DNA of 64,000 bases from Imbricaverruca yamaguchii (GCA_034440575.1 JAOTOL010001657.1:186001-250000), one strand, 5' to 3'; shown: positions 32,416 to 44,032, counted from the stretch's first letter. Translations and numbers: made by a program. Notes: generated from the letters alone by a model not told the origin.

Positions 32416-33293
32416 TAAAAGACAAAGACATTAAAGATCAGTGCAACTATGAGCCACAAGGGCCCTTCTTGGTTGCACTCTGTACACTGAACCAGTTGTG
32501 CACCAAATGTGTTGATCAACTCTCCCTGGAATACAGAAAAACAAGCCCACTATTCTTGTAATGATTGTCTATGCTATTCTTAAAGATGTTCAGTGTGTTG
32601 CTACTGACAATGGTTTCTGGCAGCTGGTTCCAGTGTTCTACTACCCTGTTGGTGAAGACGGACTGTCTTAACCTTGTCCTGCTGTGATTAACTTTAATTT
32701 TGAATTGATGACCTCTAATTCCATCATTTCTGTTAAATTCAAACAGTTCCCTGAGATAACCCTGTTCCTGACCATGTACAAATTGAAAGACCTTGAGATC
32801 TCCTCTCAGCCTTCTATATCTAAGTGAAAACATATTCAGTTTCTTCAATCTTTCCTCATATGCCAGGTTGCCCATACCATTCACCATTTTTTGTTGCCCT
32901 CCTTTGTACTCTCTCTAAAACCCAACAATCTTTTTCATAACTAGGGGACCAAGCTTGGACACAATATTCCAGATGTGGCCTGACATATGCACAATAAAGC
33001 TTCCTGATGACTTCCTCACTTTTGTATGATACATTCGTATTTATTTCCCCGAGCATTATTTGTGCCTTCTTCCTGGCTTCTTTGGTTTGTTCTGATGCCC
33101 CCAATTTTGTGTTCAAAATAACACCTAAGTCCTTCTCCTCCTGAGTCACAGATAGTACTTGCCCACCCATCAAGTATGGAGCCGTGATATGCTTCCTACC
33201 TACATGCATGATTTTGCACTTATCAAAATTAAATTTCATTTGCCATTTTTCGGACCACTTCACAAGCTCGTCTAAGTCTTTCTGCAGCAAGAT
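32416..33293 (-). pseudogene. 5'-truncated CR1 LINE fragment
   Basis: It starts at the 3' tail (AAGACATTAAAG near 32425-32440) and extends through the C-terminal third of ORF2. The frame at 32516-32887 (LNMFSLRYRRLRGDLKVF ... VVEHWNQLPETIV) and that at 32856-33320 (DLGVILNTKLGASEQTKEARKKAQIMLG ... VRPHLEYCVQAWSPSYEKD) are separated by a frameshift near 32880. Sequence likeness to the 40-kb copy ends at about 33293, the 5' truncation point. Confidence 0.85.
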
Positions 33294-33429
33294 TCTGCAG
33301 ATATTTGGAGGAAAATACATATTTGACTGGCTGTATATTAATTTACTTCATAGCCATTTGATAGCAAGGTATGTATTTTTTGTTAGATGAAAAGTGACTA
33401 TTTGAGCCATATCAATTTGTGCTGTTTTT

Positions 33430-33716
33430 ATTTTTTTTATTTTATAAATTTGATCCGAGTTGTTGCTGGGGTGGCTTCAGGAGCCAGGGTTCTATTGCTA
33501 AGCAGAGCTTGTTGCGTGAACCCTGGCCCCCCCTCCGATCCATGAGCTCCAGTTCAACGGCAGAATTTAGGAATTTGACCGAAAGTTTAACGTGCCGCCA
33601 ATGCACCAAAACGGCCCCCGGTAAGCTCGTCCCCGGCCTTATCGGGCCAGCTGCCCACTGACATCGCAGACCGGAGCCGGCTAGCGCTCTAACCAACTGA
33701 GCTACCAGGGCGGCAT
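33430..33716 (-). mobile_element. tRNA-derived SINE, copy 1
   Basis: Read on the minus strand it opens with GGTAGCTCAGTTGGTTAGAG, which contains a consensus pol III A box. A body follows that is shared with 57405-57740: 'ggcacgttaaactttcggtcaaatt', 'ctgccgttgaactgga', 'ctcatggatcgg', 'ccagggttcacgcaacaagctctgcttagcaatagaaccctgg' in pieces, and 'caacaactcggatcaaattt'. An A-rich tail closes it. A CCAGGGTTC/GAACCCTGG inverted repeat lies near the 3' end. Confidence 0.8.
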
Positions 33717-33760
33717 AGTTTCCCATTGTCTTACTGATAATAGTATGTATATGTAGGTAC

Positions 33761-33920
33761 GGATGGAAAAAAGCTGGCTTAAATCCAATTTATGGCAGCC
33801 AGTTGCTTTTTTAATTTCACCCAGTTTAAACTGGCTTTTATTATTAAGTCAGCTTAAATTCAGGACACTTCTAAGTCTCACACTTCTAAGGCTCACAAAC
33901 AATAGGGGCTTTTAAAGTTT
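33761..33920 (+). repeat. MITE-like 'GGATGGAAAAAGCTGGC' repeat, copy 1
   Basis: It is directly repeated at 34701-34853. Both start GGATGGAAAA and share 'agctggcttaaat', 'cagtttaaactggctttta' and 'aaattca.gacacttctaag' through 'aggctcacaaac'. Rich in short palindromes such as CAGTTTAAACTG. Confidence 0.65.
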
Positions 33921-34223
33921 TGGTATTCATCACAATACAAGTGTAAAACTACCATACCTAGAGAGAGTACAATGAAGACCTACTGTGCATGACCAGATGG
34001 TTAGTGACTAGGCCTTTCTAGGCCAAGCATGGACACTAGGTTGATTCACCTATCATCTAATGCTTTGAAGCTCATCTAATGCTCATCTAATGGATCTAAT
34101 GCTCCCCTTCCCCAAGGGTTGGGGTAAAAGGAAAAAAAAGGTGCCCCCAAAAAATTTCAAAAAGGGTGGAAAAAATTAAAAAAGGGGGAAAAAGTGGAAA
34201 AAAGAGAAAAAATGCTTTACGTT

Positions 34224-34240
34224 AAAAAAAAAAAAAAAAA
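34224..34240. repeat. Poly(A) run
   Basis: A 17-base A run lies within a longer purine-rich block (34130-34240). Confidence 0.9.
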
Positions 34241-34700
34241 CAAATTCCTTACTGTTATCTATAAAAAAAGGTAGGTACAAACCTACCTACAAAAAAAAAT
34301 ATAAGTAAAACAATGGGAAAGCTATGTCAAAAACATCACAAATTGGTCTGGCTCATATAGTTACTTTTAAGCTAACATAAAATAGGTACCTAGCTATACA
34401 ATGGCTAGGTACCCAGTGGGTAAAAATCTGAATTTTGGAGTGCATACCTAGAACCCAGCCAGAGTTTTGGGAAATTCTAGGGAGTGTTTGTTTATTAATA
34501 AAATGGAGTGTAGCACATTTGGGAATAATTGATGCTTTCCTAATTTGTGTTTGTACCTGCACTCCAGCCATATCCGAAACATAATTTTAGCCAGGGTGGC
34601 TTAAATTAATTTATGCCGGCTGGTTTAAACCGGTTTAAACCACCAGGTGGCTTAAATTTGCCATCCCTATATGTAGGTAGGTACCTACCTACCTATATTT

Positions 34701-34853
34701 AGGGATGGAAAAAGCTGGCTTAAATTGAATTTATGCCAGCCAGTGGCTTTTATTAATTTAAGCCAGTTTAAACTGGCTTTTATTATTTAAGCCGGCTTAA
34801 ATTCACGACACTTCTAAGCCCTTGCATTATCAAGGCTCACAAACCATGGGTGC
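34701..34853 (+). repeat. MITE-like 'GGATGGAAAAAGCTGGC' repeat, copy 2
   Basis: Second direct copy of the repeat at 33761-33920, separated from the inverted-end element by a TAGGTAGGTACCTACC simple repeat at 34675-34692. Confidence 0.65.
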
Positions 34854-35784
34854 ATTGACAGTGTTGCAAACCATGGGTGCATTGACGACGCCGAATTGCC
34901 GAAAAGGAAATTGGCGGCAAGATATTCTGTATAAAGGTAATCGACGCAATTTGTTATAGGTCCAGAAATCACAACCTTTTCGAGCTATCATTACCCCCTT
35001 TGGGTTAGGCCAACCTCGTGATTACCCCGTATCAAATTCAGAATGCCTCATAACCAAAGTTCATTTTCAAGGTTGAGAACATGTAGTATTTCCCGCCGAT
35101 ATATGTAGACAGGTTTTTGGCATATGTACACAGTACTCTCCATACTCGAGGTCTGACGAAACCCCGCTATAACCCCACCCCCACCCCTCCACAAGCCAGC
35201 GCATTACCCCAGGTTGGGAACCCCTGTTCCGGGCCATGTAGCATAATGTTATCGTTTGCACAAAAGGTGACAACCACCAAGCCTATTCCGGATTTGGACG
35301 ACAACCACGAAACCATTTTTTTAACCCTGGAAACTGGTTCCCCGGGAATGGTGAAGTACGCGGATAGAGCATGTTTACTTCCGTGTATTGTATTCCCGTT
35401 CATACCCGATCCAAACAGCCCGTATATATATGTCGGATCATTTGCAACGCCGAACGTGCACTTGCTCTTCAATATTTTATCTTATTCTCCTGAGCACATT
35501 TGAGAACATACCGTATCCAATGTTGCTTGTTGTCTGATGTTTGTTGACTGAGCAGCTCATATGCAGAATGTTTGTTGTAGTAATTATGATTTTTACCCAT
35601 GCTTTAATTATAAATCGTCCGTTTTGACTTGACAGGACGAGGAAGTGCATGGGGATGGTCATTCCAAGCCAAGAAACTATCCAATGAAGCCAGTGGAATG
35701 TGCCAACGATCAGGTGCGAGCTCGGCTCAGTGTGTATTCAGAGTATTCCGTGTATTCGTACGGGCGGCATCTCATTAGCAAGCT
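34854..35784. other. No gene recognised
   Basis: The open frames at 35117-35503 and on the opposite strand have no recognisable family. Confidence 0.4.
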
Positions 35785-36018
35785 ATGAATTGCAAGCTAT
35801 ATGCAAGCTATGAAAAAGATTGTTGGCTCTTAGAGAGAGTACAAAAGAGGGCTACAAAAATGGTTAATGGCATAAGCAACTTGGCATATGAGGAAAGATT
35901 GAAGAAATTGAATATGTTTTCACTTAGATATAGAAGGCTGAGAGGAGATCTCATCGAGGTCTTTAAATTTGTCCATGGTCTGGAAAGTGCACTAATCTTT
36001 ATGTCTTTATGTCTTATT
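35785..36018 (+). pseudogene. Internally deleted CR1 3' fragment
   Basis: Plus-strand coding likeness (YEKDCWLLERVQKRATKMVNG... LNMFSLRYRRLRGDLIEVFKFVHGLE) matches the C-terminal part of the 40-kb CR1. The match jumps at about 35991 straight to the 3' end 'gcactaatctttatgtctttatgtctt', skipping the rest of the C-terminal coding end. The tail has two TTTATGTC units. Confidence 0.8.
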
Positions 36019-36045
36019 GGGCGAGCTGCTAGCACGCTATCAGCT

Positions 36046-36091
36046 CACCTGGCGCAAACCCGCCGCTATAGCGGCGGGTTTGCGCCAGGTG
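36046..36091. repeat. Perfect 46-bp palindrome without spacer
   Basis: The 23-base left arm (36046-36068, starting CACCTGGCGCAAACCCGCCG) is followed at once by its exact reverse complement (36069-36091, ending TTTGCGCCAGGTG), with TA at the centre. It begins 28 bases beyond the CR1 tail. It has no coding role. It could extrude a cruciform or be a fold-back element core. Confidence 0.95.
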
Positions 36092-36099
36092 GCTGGTGG

Positions 36100-37350
36100 C
36101 AGACTACTGTGACAGACCACTGCACTGAAGCAGACCGCTGAACATCTCCCTCTCTGACGGCAGATGAAGTGAGCCCACGTCACAACAGCGCCTGGAGTGC
36201 ACCGGGTATGTGGTTACAGTGCAGCTGAGCGTGCACAATAGCGTGAAGCAAGGCGTTAGTCACCCAACGAACAATGGCGGAACCGAACGCTGGTGATGTA
36301 TACCTAGCCCAGAGGTTTGTTGGGTCGGCTCGGCGAGCGAAGACGCGGACATCACACTGACTGTCGTCAGTCATCAGCAGTGGCCTCGTCACGGAATACT
36401 TCCAAGGGGAATTGCAATGTTGAAAGGGGGCTTTCTGTCCGTCGAAACGGAGCCTCCACTGTGTTATGGCCTCCGATTTATTTTTTTAGGCTCTTCGTAT
36501 GGTTCCAGAATTGGAGATATGATTTCACATTGATTTCTTGTTTGTTCTTGGGATGGTTCATTATTTACCCAAAAGGCAATGACAATCCTCTTTTTTACGC
36601 CGAGAACTGAGCCGTACCAGGGTATAAATAAATAAATGTGGATAAATACCTAAGTGCTAAAAGAAACCAATGTCTTAATGTTTTCTCGACCAGAATAATC
36701 TTCCCGCTGGCCTCTAGACTGCATCGAGCTGGCGGGGCTGGTGCTGAGCATATCTTAAACATATCTCCTATCGATCAACCCGCTTCTATGTCCACCAAGT
36801 CCAACTGAATATAGCTAGATTCAGTACTACTGTTAGTTATTCCCACCAGCTTGATGTCATGCGCAAGCATAAACGATCATTTCTCAGTCCTAGGGAGATA
36901 TTTCTGATCGCCATCGCATGGATGTATTGATGTATATAACATTTTATGCTGGCTGCAAGCCACCTGGCACTCAAGATACAACAATTAATCCTCAGCGAAT
37001 AAATTCACGTGAAGAACAAGCATTGAACAACAATGCATAAATGACAATGCAACAATGCACCAATGGCAATACATAAACAATGCGATACCTTTAAATTGCA
37101 CGCAGTCACGCCAATGGTTTTCGCTATGCTGTACCGTTTAGTGGATGACGTCGTTGAGAAGACATTGAAGCTGGAAAGCTCTAAGCATGCAGGCTGTAAT
37201 CATAACAGACAAGTATGAAGAAAATTAATTTAAAAACATCATCCTTCCTATTTTATATGGCGCATCGGTATTGTTTTGTATATTTGTAAGGGGGAATTTG
37301 CGCCTTAATGTTAGCTTTTCCCCATGGCCGTATGATAATTAAATTTATTG
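36100..37350. other. No gene recognised
   Basis: No coding likeness. AT-rich stretches lie near 36640 and 37200-37330. Confidence 0.4.
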
Positions 37351-37439
37351 GGGGACCAGTGGCGTACCTATATTTACGTTAAGGGGAGGGTCAAACGTAT
37401 TTGGAGGGGTTCCACCTACCCCATTAAAAAGTTATCGGA

Positions 37440-39530
37440 TTTCGTGTATTGTTTTAGAGCTCCCAGTATGCATATGCATGGCTGCAGCGCATGTTTTAAG
37501 GTCGTGTCGCTTTTTGCGAGACTGCGCTTTAGAGGGCCAGTTGCATTTTCGGCTCCCGCTATGCTCTTAGGGTTCCGCTGTGTTTACTCGGGGCTTCTGA
37601 CGCACATTCGTTGGCCCCGGTACGATCTTGGGGCTTCGGTGCGATTTTTTTCTAGGTCCTAGCGCGACCTATTGCGCCCAGGCGCATGGTTCTGGGGACC
37701 CAACGCCAGTTTTCTTAGCTCAACGGGATTTTTGTGGATCTATTATTAATTTTGTTTATTATTAATCTATTATTAAGTCCAACCCTGACATGTTTTGCAT
37801 CTTACCTCGAGTTTTTTTTTCCAGCTCGAGTACATTTTTCGGGGCAGTACGCGATTTGTGAAGACATCTGATGATATGTTCGGTGCTCCAGAGCCATTTT
37901 CCCGATCCGGACATTAATCTCTTTTGGAATCCACCTTACGTTAAAGGGCTCGGGCTTGATTTTTCCGGATACCGATGCGATTTATGGCGTCACACTGTGC
38001 TTATGGGGGCCTAGGCACCAATTTTTGTGTGCCCGACGTGAATTCTGATTGTTTTATGCCCAGACCAAATTGTTCGAACACACGAATTTCGGTGACGCAA
38101 GCGGGACTTTTGGAGGCCCGGCACGATTCTTTGGAGCTTATCTGTCTCAGGAGGGAGGGGAACTTGCCCCTTTGATATGCTACTGCGGTAACCGGGGGAG
38201 TTTTTTTTCAGCCGATGGCACCTTTCGACCCTGTGGACCTACTCCATCCTGAAGGACTCCTCTCGAGTCCGGCAGAGGTCTCCTTTTCTCTTCTAGAGGC
38301 CTTTGCCTCCTCTCACGTCTTGGGGGGCCTCCTGCTTTGCGTTTTATTTCGATATTTTCCCATTTTAATTCTGGCCTCTTATCTCCTGGTGGACTTAACT
38401 TCTCTCCCAGGTGCCTCCTCTTCCAAATTACAAGCAACCTTTCCTATTTCAGTTGCCTTTGTCATTTCCTGGGGACCGTCTTACCCGTCTCGGAGCCTTC
38501 TTTCTCGCATGGGAGCCATCCCTCTTATCTAATGGCCTTTCTCTCCTAATTTAAGGGCCTCCTCGTTCATCATGAGATCTCATTTCCAATCTTGTGTCGT
38601 CATGTTCGGAATTAGGTGCTTCCTGCCATGTTTCTGGATCATTATTTTCTATCTTGGTGGAACCTTACCCATTTTGCGTCGTGTTTTTGCGTCTCCGAAA
38701 CCTCATCTCATATTCACTGGCTTCCTCTTCCGTTTTAGGGTCTCCTCCTCTCATTTCCTGGGGCCCCTCTCCCATCTCTATCCTGGGGCCTTCTTTGCAA
38801 TCCTGGGAGCCTCCTTTACGATTGTCTGGGTCTGTTTTGCAATTCTGGGGGCCTCCTTTGCAATCCTGGTGGTCTCCTTTGTAATCCGGGGGCCTCCGTG
38901 CCAATTGTTGGCACTGTCTTGATTTATTTGGCCTCCTATCCTCTCCTATGTGACTCCTTTTTCAAATTGGGGACCTCCTCTCATGTCTTGGAGGCCTCCT
39001 CACCTGTACTTGGAGGCTCATTATTCTCTTAGCAAGGTGCTTTTGTGTCCTAGTCCCAAATATTCTCCCCTAGGGTCCTCCTCTTCTAAAATGTGGGCCT
39101 CATCTGGCAGGTATCAGTGGGCTTCTCTCACTTCTGTGGAGATATTCTTACCCATCTTGGGCTTCCTCTTGCGTCCGGAGAAATATCTTATCATTTCTTA
39201 TTTTCTATTGTAGGGGCCACCTCTTCCATCTTGAGGGTCTCGTTTTCCAAATTACGAATATCCTGCCACCCATCGGAAACCTTCCTGCCTAACATAAGTG
39301 GCTTCTTTTCCGTCTCGGTGGCATATTTTTCGTCCTGGCGTCCTGGCGTCCTGGCGTCCCAATCTTTGTCCCACGTCTCTCATAGGGACCTGATTAGATT
39401 TCCCGGGGGCCTCGTTGCCAGTCTTGGGGCATCCTTGACAGTATGATCTTCAGTCTCGACGGCCTCCTTGCGCACCCGTTTTCTTGTGCATTTCCGGAAA
39501 GGGGCCTCCTTAAATTTAGGGGGCGGGGAG
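37440..39530. repeat. Decayed pyrimidine-rich short-period repeat region
   Basis: Long stretches are built from variants of GGGGCCTCCTTTGCAATCCT and related words every ~25-35 bp. The clearest section is 38755-38905. Many overlapping frames on the plus strand (38215-39446) are by-products of this composition. A triple 'gtcctggc' lies at 39335-39356. Confidence 0.55.
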
Positions 39531-39699
39531 GTGCCACAGTCTTACGGCAGGGAGCGACTGCCCCTCTGCCCCCCGGTGGCGACGCCCCTGGTCATCAGAC
39601 ATTAGACACCAGACATCAGTAAGCAGGACCACAGCGCGTGCGTTTTGGGCTATGTGCCGGACGCGGTACCGTTTTGGGCTGTGAGCCGTTCGTTTTGCT

Positions 39700-39828
39700 G
39701 CGGGCCGACGTTTTGGGTTGTGGGGGCGGAATTAGGGGCGGGCCGGGGGGCGGGCCTGGGCTGGGGGCCGGGGGGGTTTGGGGCGTGGGGCGGGCGCTGG
39801 GGGGGGTCGGGGGGTGGGCGGGGGGGGA
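39700..39828 (+). repeat. G-rich block with strong G-quadruplex potential
   Basis: More than a dozen runs of three or more G occur in ~120 bases, including runs of six to eight G. The block ends three to four bases before the CR1 tail at 39832. Only G-run content is observed; folding is inference. Confidence 0.85.
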
Positions 39829-39920
39829 AAAGACATAAAATATTAGTGCAACTATGAGCGACAACGGCCCTTCCTGGATGCATTCTGTACACTGAACCAG
39901 TTGCCCACCAAATCTGTCAA

Positions 39921-42720
39921 TCAGCCCTCCCTGTAATACTGAAAAACAAGCCCTCTATTCTTATAATGATTGTCTATGCTGTTTTTAAAGATGTTCAATG
40001 TGCTGCTACTGACAATGTTTTCTGGCAGCTGGTTCCAGTGTTCTACTACCCTGTTGGTGAAGAAAGTCTGCCTTAACCTTGTTCTGCTGTGGTTAACTTT
40101 AATTTTGAATTTATGACCTCTAATTGCATCATTTCTGTTCAATTCAAACATTTCCCCAAGATATCCCCTCTCCAGACCATGGACAAATTTAAAGACCTCG
40201 ATGAGATCTCCTCTCAGCCTTCTATATCTAAGTGAAAACATATTCAATTTCTTCAATCTTTCCTCATATGCCAGGTTGCTTATGCCATTAACCATTTTTG
40301 TAGCCCTCTTTGTACTCTCTCTAAAAGCCAACAATCTTTTTCATAGCTAGGAGACCAAGCTTGGATGCAGTATTCCAAATGTGGCCTGACGTATGCACAG
40401 TAAAGCTTCCTGATCACTTCCTCACTTCTGTATGATACATTCCTATTTATTGCCCCGAGCATTCTCAGTGCCTTCTTCCTGGCTTCCTTGGTCTGTTCTG
40501 ATGCCCCCAGTTTTGTGTTTAGAATAACACCTAAATCCTTCTCCTGTTGAGTCACTGATAGCACTTGGCCACCCATCAAGTATGGAGCCTTCATATGCTG
40601 CTTACCTACATGCATGATTTTGCACTTATCAAAATTAAATTTCATTTGCCATTCTTCGGACCACTTCACAAGTTCGTCTAAGTCTTTTTGCAGCGAGATA
40701 TGCTCATCTTGACCTGTTATTGCCCTAAAGACCTTCAAATCATCCGCAAATTTAAAAACTTTACTGCTTAGGCCACTTTCAATGTTATTTACAAATATAA
40801 TGAATAGTAGTGGCCCCAGTACTGACCCATGGGGGACTCCACTAAGAACATTTTGCCATGATGACTTTGTACCATCTAGCATCACTCTTTGCTGTCTATC
40901 TGAAAGCTACAACTCTATCCATTTTAAGATGCTACCTGCAATACCATGGGACTGAAGCTGTATCATTAACCGTTTGCGGGGTACCTTGTGAAAGGCCTTA
41001 CTAAAGTCAAGATGGGCTACATCAACCTGATTTCCCTGATCAAATTGTTCTGTGGCGAAGTTCAAAAAGTCCAAGAGGTTTGTGAGACACGATCGTCCTT
41101 TTCTAAACCCATGTTGAGTATCTTGAATCAATCTGCTACCTTCCAGATAACGAACCATTCTATTCTTGATTAATATATATTGATATTGATAATTGATTCG
41201 AGTACCTTGCAGACTAGGGATGTGAGACTTACTGGCCTATGGCTTTCAACTTTCCCCCTTTCTCCTTTCTTGAAAATGGGAACTGCATTTGCCCTTTTCC
41301 AAACTGTTGGAATTTCATTTTGTGAAACTGATCTACAAAATATTATACTAAGTGGAAATGCCAGTTCCTTTTCAGTTTCCCGCAACACCCTAGCATAAAT
41401 ATCATCAGGTCCTGCTGCCCTGTTTCGCTTTATTTTCCTGATATGATTGTAAACAACATCACTATCAGTGAAATCAGTGACATGTCACTAAACTATGGTG
41501 TACGGTCGGCAGATTGGTCATATCTTCTAATGTAAACACAGCTCCTCAACCATCTCACTATCCTCACCCAATGTAGTCCCGTTTACTTCCAGTGGACCAA
41601 TTGTGCTAGAAACCTTACTCAGCTTGTAGAAACTAAAGAACTTTTTACTGTCCCCGTTACAGTTTCTAGCTAAATCCAGTTCTTTTGCTCGCTTTGCTGC
41701 TCTGGTTTTGTGCTTCACAGTGTCTCTAGCTTTTCGATACGCCTTTAGATTAACGACATTTGAGGCTTTTTTTAAAGACTCGAAATGCAGTTTTCTTAGC
41801 CTCAATTGGTTTTATCAAGTCTGGTGTAAGCCATGCTGGGTTTCCTACCCTTCTTTTGCGTCTTTGCTTTTGGGGGACATGTCTAATCTGAATTTCCTTC
41901 CAGTAAGATTTGAACTTTTCCCACATTTCACAGGCATTTAAATTGGAGACTTCTTCTTCCCATCTGATGGCACTTAAAGCCGCTCTCATGCAGTCAAAGT
42001 CTGCTCTGTTGAAATTTGGAACCTTTACCAAATTATCCTTGATAATTTCCCCTACATGTGCCTTGAATCTAACTATGTTATGGTCACTTTTTCCCAGAGT
42101 TTCGCCTACAGTCAAGTCTTGAACCAAGTCACTTAAATCCGAGAATACAAGGTCCAAGAATGAACCATGCCTGGTAGGTTCCGATACAAACTGGTGTAAG
42201 AACAGGTCCTCTTCAAGGCATTTCCTAAACATTTTGCATGATGGGAGCCAACACCAGCATTTTCATAACCTTTTAGATTAAAGTCACCAAGAATAAGGCA
42301 CTTCCTCTTAAAGTTTCTACTGATTTCCTCACAAATCACCTTGTCAAGCTCCAGTTGCTGAGAATGTGGCAGGGTTCCTGATCGGTAGAAAGCTCCTATC
42401 CTAAGAGTATTGCTGTTGCCTTTTCCCACAGTGACATCAAGCCAAATGGACTCCACAGACACATTTTTATCCCCACCTGCTACTTTTTGAGAACTGAATA
42501 AGCTATTCATATAGAGCATTACACCACCCCCTTTCATTGCTGGACCCCTATTGCACGAAAACATATTGTATCCCTGGATCTCATAGTCCTGCAAGTTATC
42601 TCCAAAATACCCTCCACTGACCCATGCCTCCGTTATGCAAACAAAATCTGGTTCCTCCTCAGCAACATAACACTTGAACTCATCAATTTTGGAACGAATA
42701 CTCTGAGCATTAAACATCAT
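39921..42720 (-). pseudogene. CR1 ORF2: endonuclease and reverse transcriptase, multiply broken
   Basis: The APE-type endonuclease opens at 42720 (NAQSIRSKIDEF, ITEAWV, GGGVMLYM, ILGDFNLKG) and shifts frame near 42133-42232. Linker pieces follow at 41750-42232 and 41527-41805. The reverse transcriptase then resumes at 41170-41388 (VPIFKKGERGKVESHRPVSL) and 40907-41158 (DTQHGFRKGRSCLTNLL, LDFSKAFHKVP). The frame at 40280-40885 has SGVPHGSVLGPLLFIIFVN, the catalytic FADD, and DLGVILNTKLGASEQ. The C-terminal tail at 39921-40334 ends in VEHWNQLPENIV. At least five frame changes or stops separate them, and a segment near 41440-41520 appears altered. No active enzyme can be made from this copy. Confidence 0.9.
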
Positions 42721-42917
42721 ACACTTGACAAATGCTCCATAACCACCTTTGGCTTTTTCATACTGAAGAGTTTTTTTATCACTAGATGAACTATCATTTT
42801 GTCACCTTGAACTGCTGCTGTCCCTATTTGCAGACTTTGAGGTTATATTGCCTTGGCTGTCACTATTGGAATATTTCTGAGTTGGCAATGCAATTTCATC
42901 CCTCCCCACCCCATTTC

Positions 42918-43865
42918 CTAGTTTCCCTGAAGGACATGCTCGTACACTTTGCCTAACACATGGACCCCCTTCTCAGAGAAGTGCAGGCCATCCCTCTGAT
43001 AGAGGTCCCACGATGCATAAAACTTGCTCCACTCGTCTACAAATGTAAAACCTAGCTCATGGCAGAGCTTACCTACCCTGGCGTTAGCTGCCAGTGCCCT
43101 AGAGCTCCACTCAGGGGAAGCTCTAGCCCTAGGCAAAATTGCTGTTACAATTACTCTATTAGTACCCTTGAGGGTGGCCAGAAGGGCCCTGCACTCCCGC
43201 AGAAGCTCCTCACTCCTAGCCGGACCTATGTTATTTACCCCTACATGCACTTTGACTGTACTAAACTGGTGATCACTGGTGACCTGTGCCACCACAGGTA
43301 CCAAGTCCTTCACCTTGGCACCAGGCCTGGTGATGCACCTCCTGTCCCTCCTACCTTTACAGAATACCCGCTCCAAATGTCGCACACGAAAGTATCCTAC
43401 GACCAGCACTGACTCCTTACTACTACTATCCTGGGAGCAGTCATCCAATGCCTGGAACATATTTGATGTTAATATGCCTGCCCGCTGGGCCGTTCGGCTA
43501 GGCTTCCTCCCGCTCCTACCACCTGCCACCTGCCACTCACTGACCCTTTCCTTAGGTTCGCGTCTCCAAATCCTCCACCCCCTGACCTCATGCCACTTCC
43601 CCTCCTGTGACCTACCAGAACTACCCATCCTCTGTTCACTATTAACACTCCCCTCTCGAGAGATCCCAGCCACCTCCACAGTAGTGGAAGCCTCAGCTAC
43701 CTGGTGGCCTGCGATCATCTGGGCATATGATGTCCCTGCTACGGAGTGACGCCTTGTTGCTTTATCTTGCCTACCCTGTGCAACAAGGGCAGCCTTGAGC
43801 TTGGAAAGCTCTGCCTTAAGGGTCCTAATCTCTTCCTCTAGTGCCTGCATCCTGGTCGAAACCAT
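42918..43865 (-). CDS. CR1 ORF1: coiled coil plus SGNH-esterase-like domain
   Basis: A 315-residue frame starts at an ATG (43865). Residues ~5-30 (MQALEEEIRTLKAELSKLKAAL) form a predicted coiled coil suited to multimer formation. Residues ~150-312 resemble the SGNH esterase domain of CR1/L2 ORF1 proteins: the block I GDS position reads GYF (157-159), block III GxND reads GVNN (209-212), and block V DGLHFSEKG (292-300) is kept. The catalytic Ser and neighbouring Asp are therefore lost, although no stop is present. The protein normally binds element RNA. This copy looks open but enzymatically dead. Confidence 0.85.
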   Translation of the reverse strand: MVSTRMQALEEEIRTLKAELSKLKAALVAQGRQDKATRRHSVAGTSYAQMIAGHQVAEASTTVEVAGISREGSVNSEQRMGSSGRSQEGKWHEVRGWRIWRREPKERVSEWQVAGGRSGRKPSRTAQRAGILTSNMFQALDDCSQDSSSKESVLVVGYFRVRHLERVFCKGRRDRRCITRPGAKVKDLVPVVAQVTSDHQFSTVKVHVGVNNIGPARSEELLRECRALLATLKGTNRVIVTAILPRARASPEWSSRALAANARVGKLCHELGFTFVDEWSKFYASWDLYQRDGLHFSEKGVHVLGKVYEHVLQGN

Positions 43866-44032
43866 CCTAAACGCTGCAGCTTATGCCTAGATTTAGATTC
43901 AAATTAACTCGCTAAACAACCGACAAAAAAGCCAACTATCATTCACTATAAATCGCTACCTCCTATACTGTCAGTTAATTATCTGAGTACCTCAAGAAAA
44001 GCAACACGCTAAGCAGAAACTATTAAACAATT

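Larger units (their letters stand above)
32055..34675. mobile_element. Non-autonomous element with ~290-bp inverted ends, containing later insertions
   Basis: The left end (32055-32345) and right end (34385-34675) are inverted copies. They share GGGATGGCAAATTT, CCACCTGGTGG, 'cataaattaatttaagcc', 'tgctacactccatttta' and the 'ccaaaactctg..tgggttct' block. The interior holds a CR1 fragment, a tRNA-derived SINE and another MITE-like piece. No transposase is recognised. Two independent copies in opposite orientation are the alternative reading. Confidence 0.55.
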
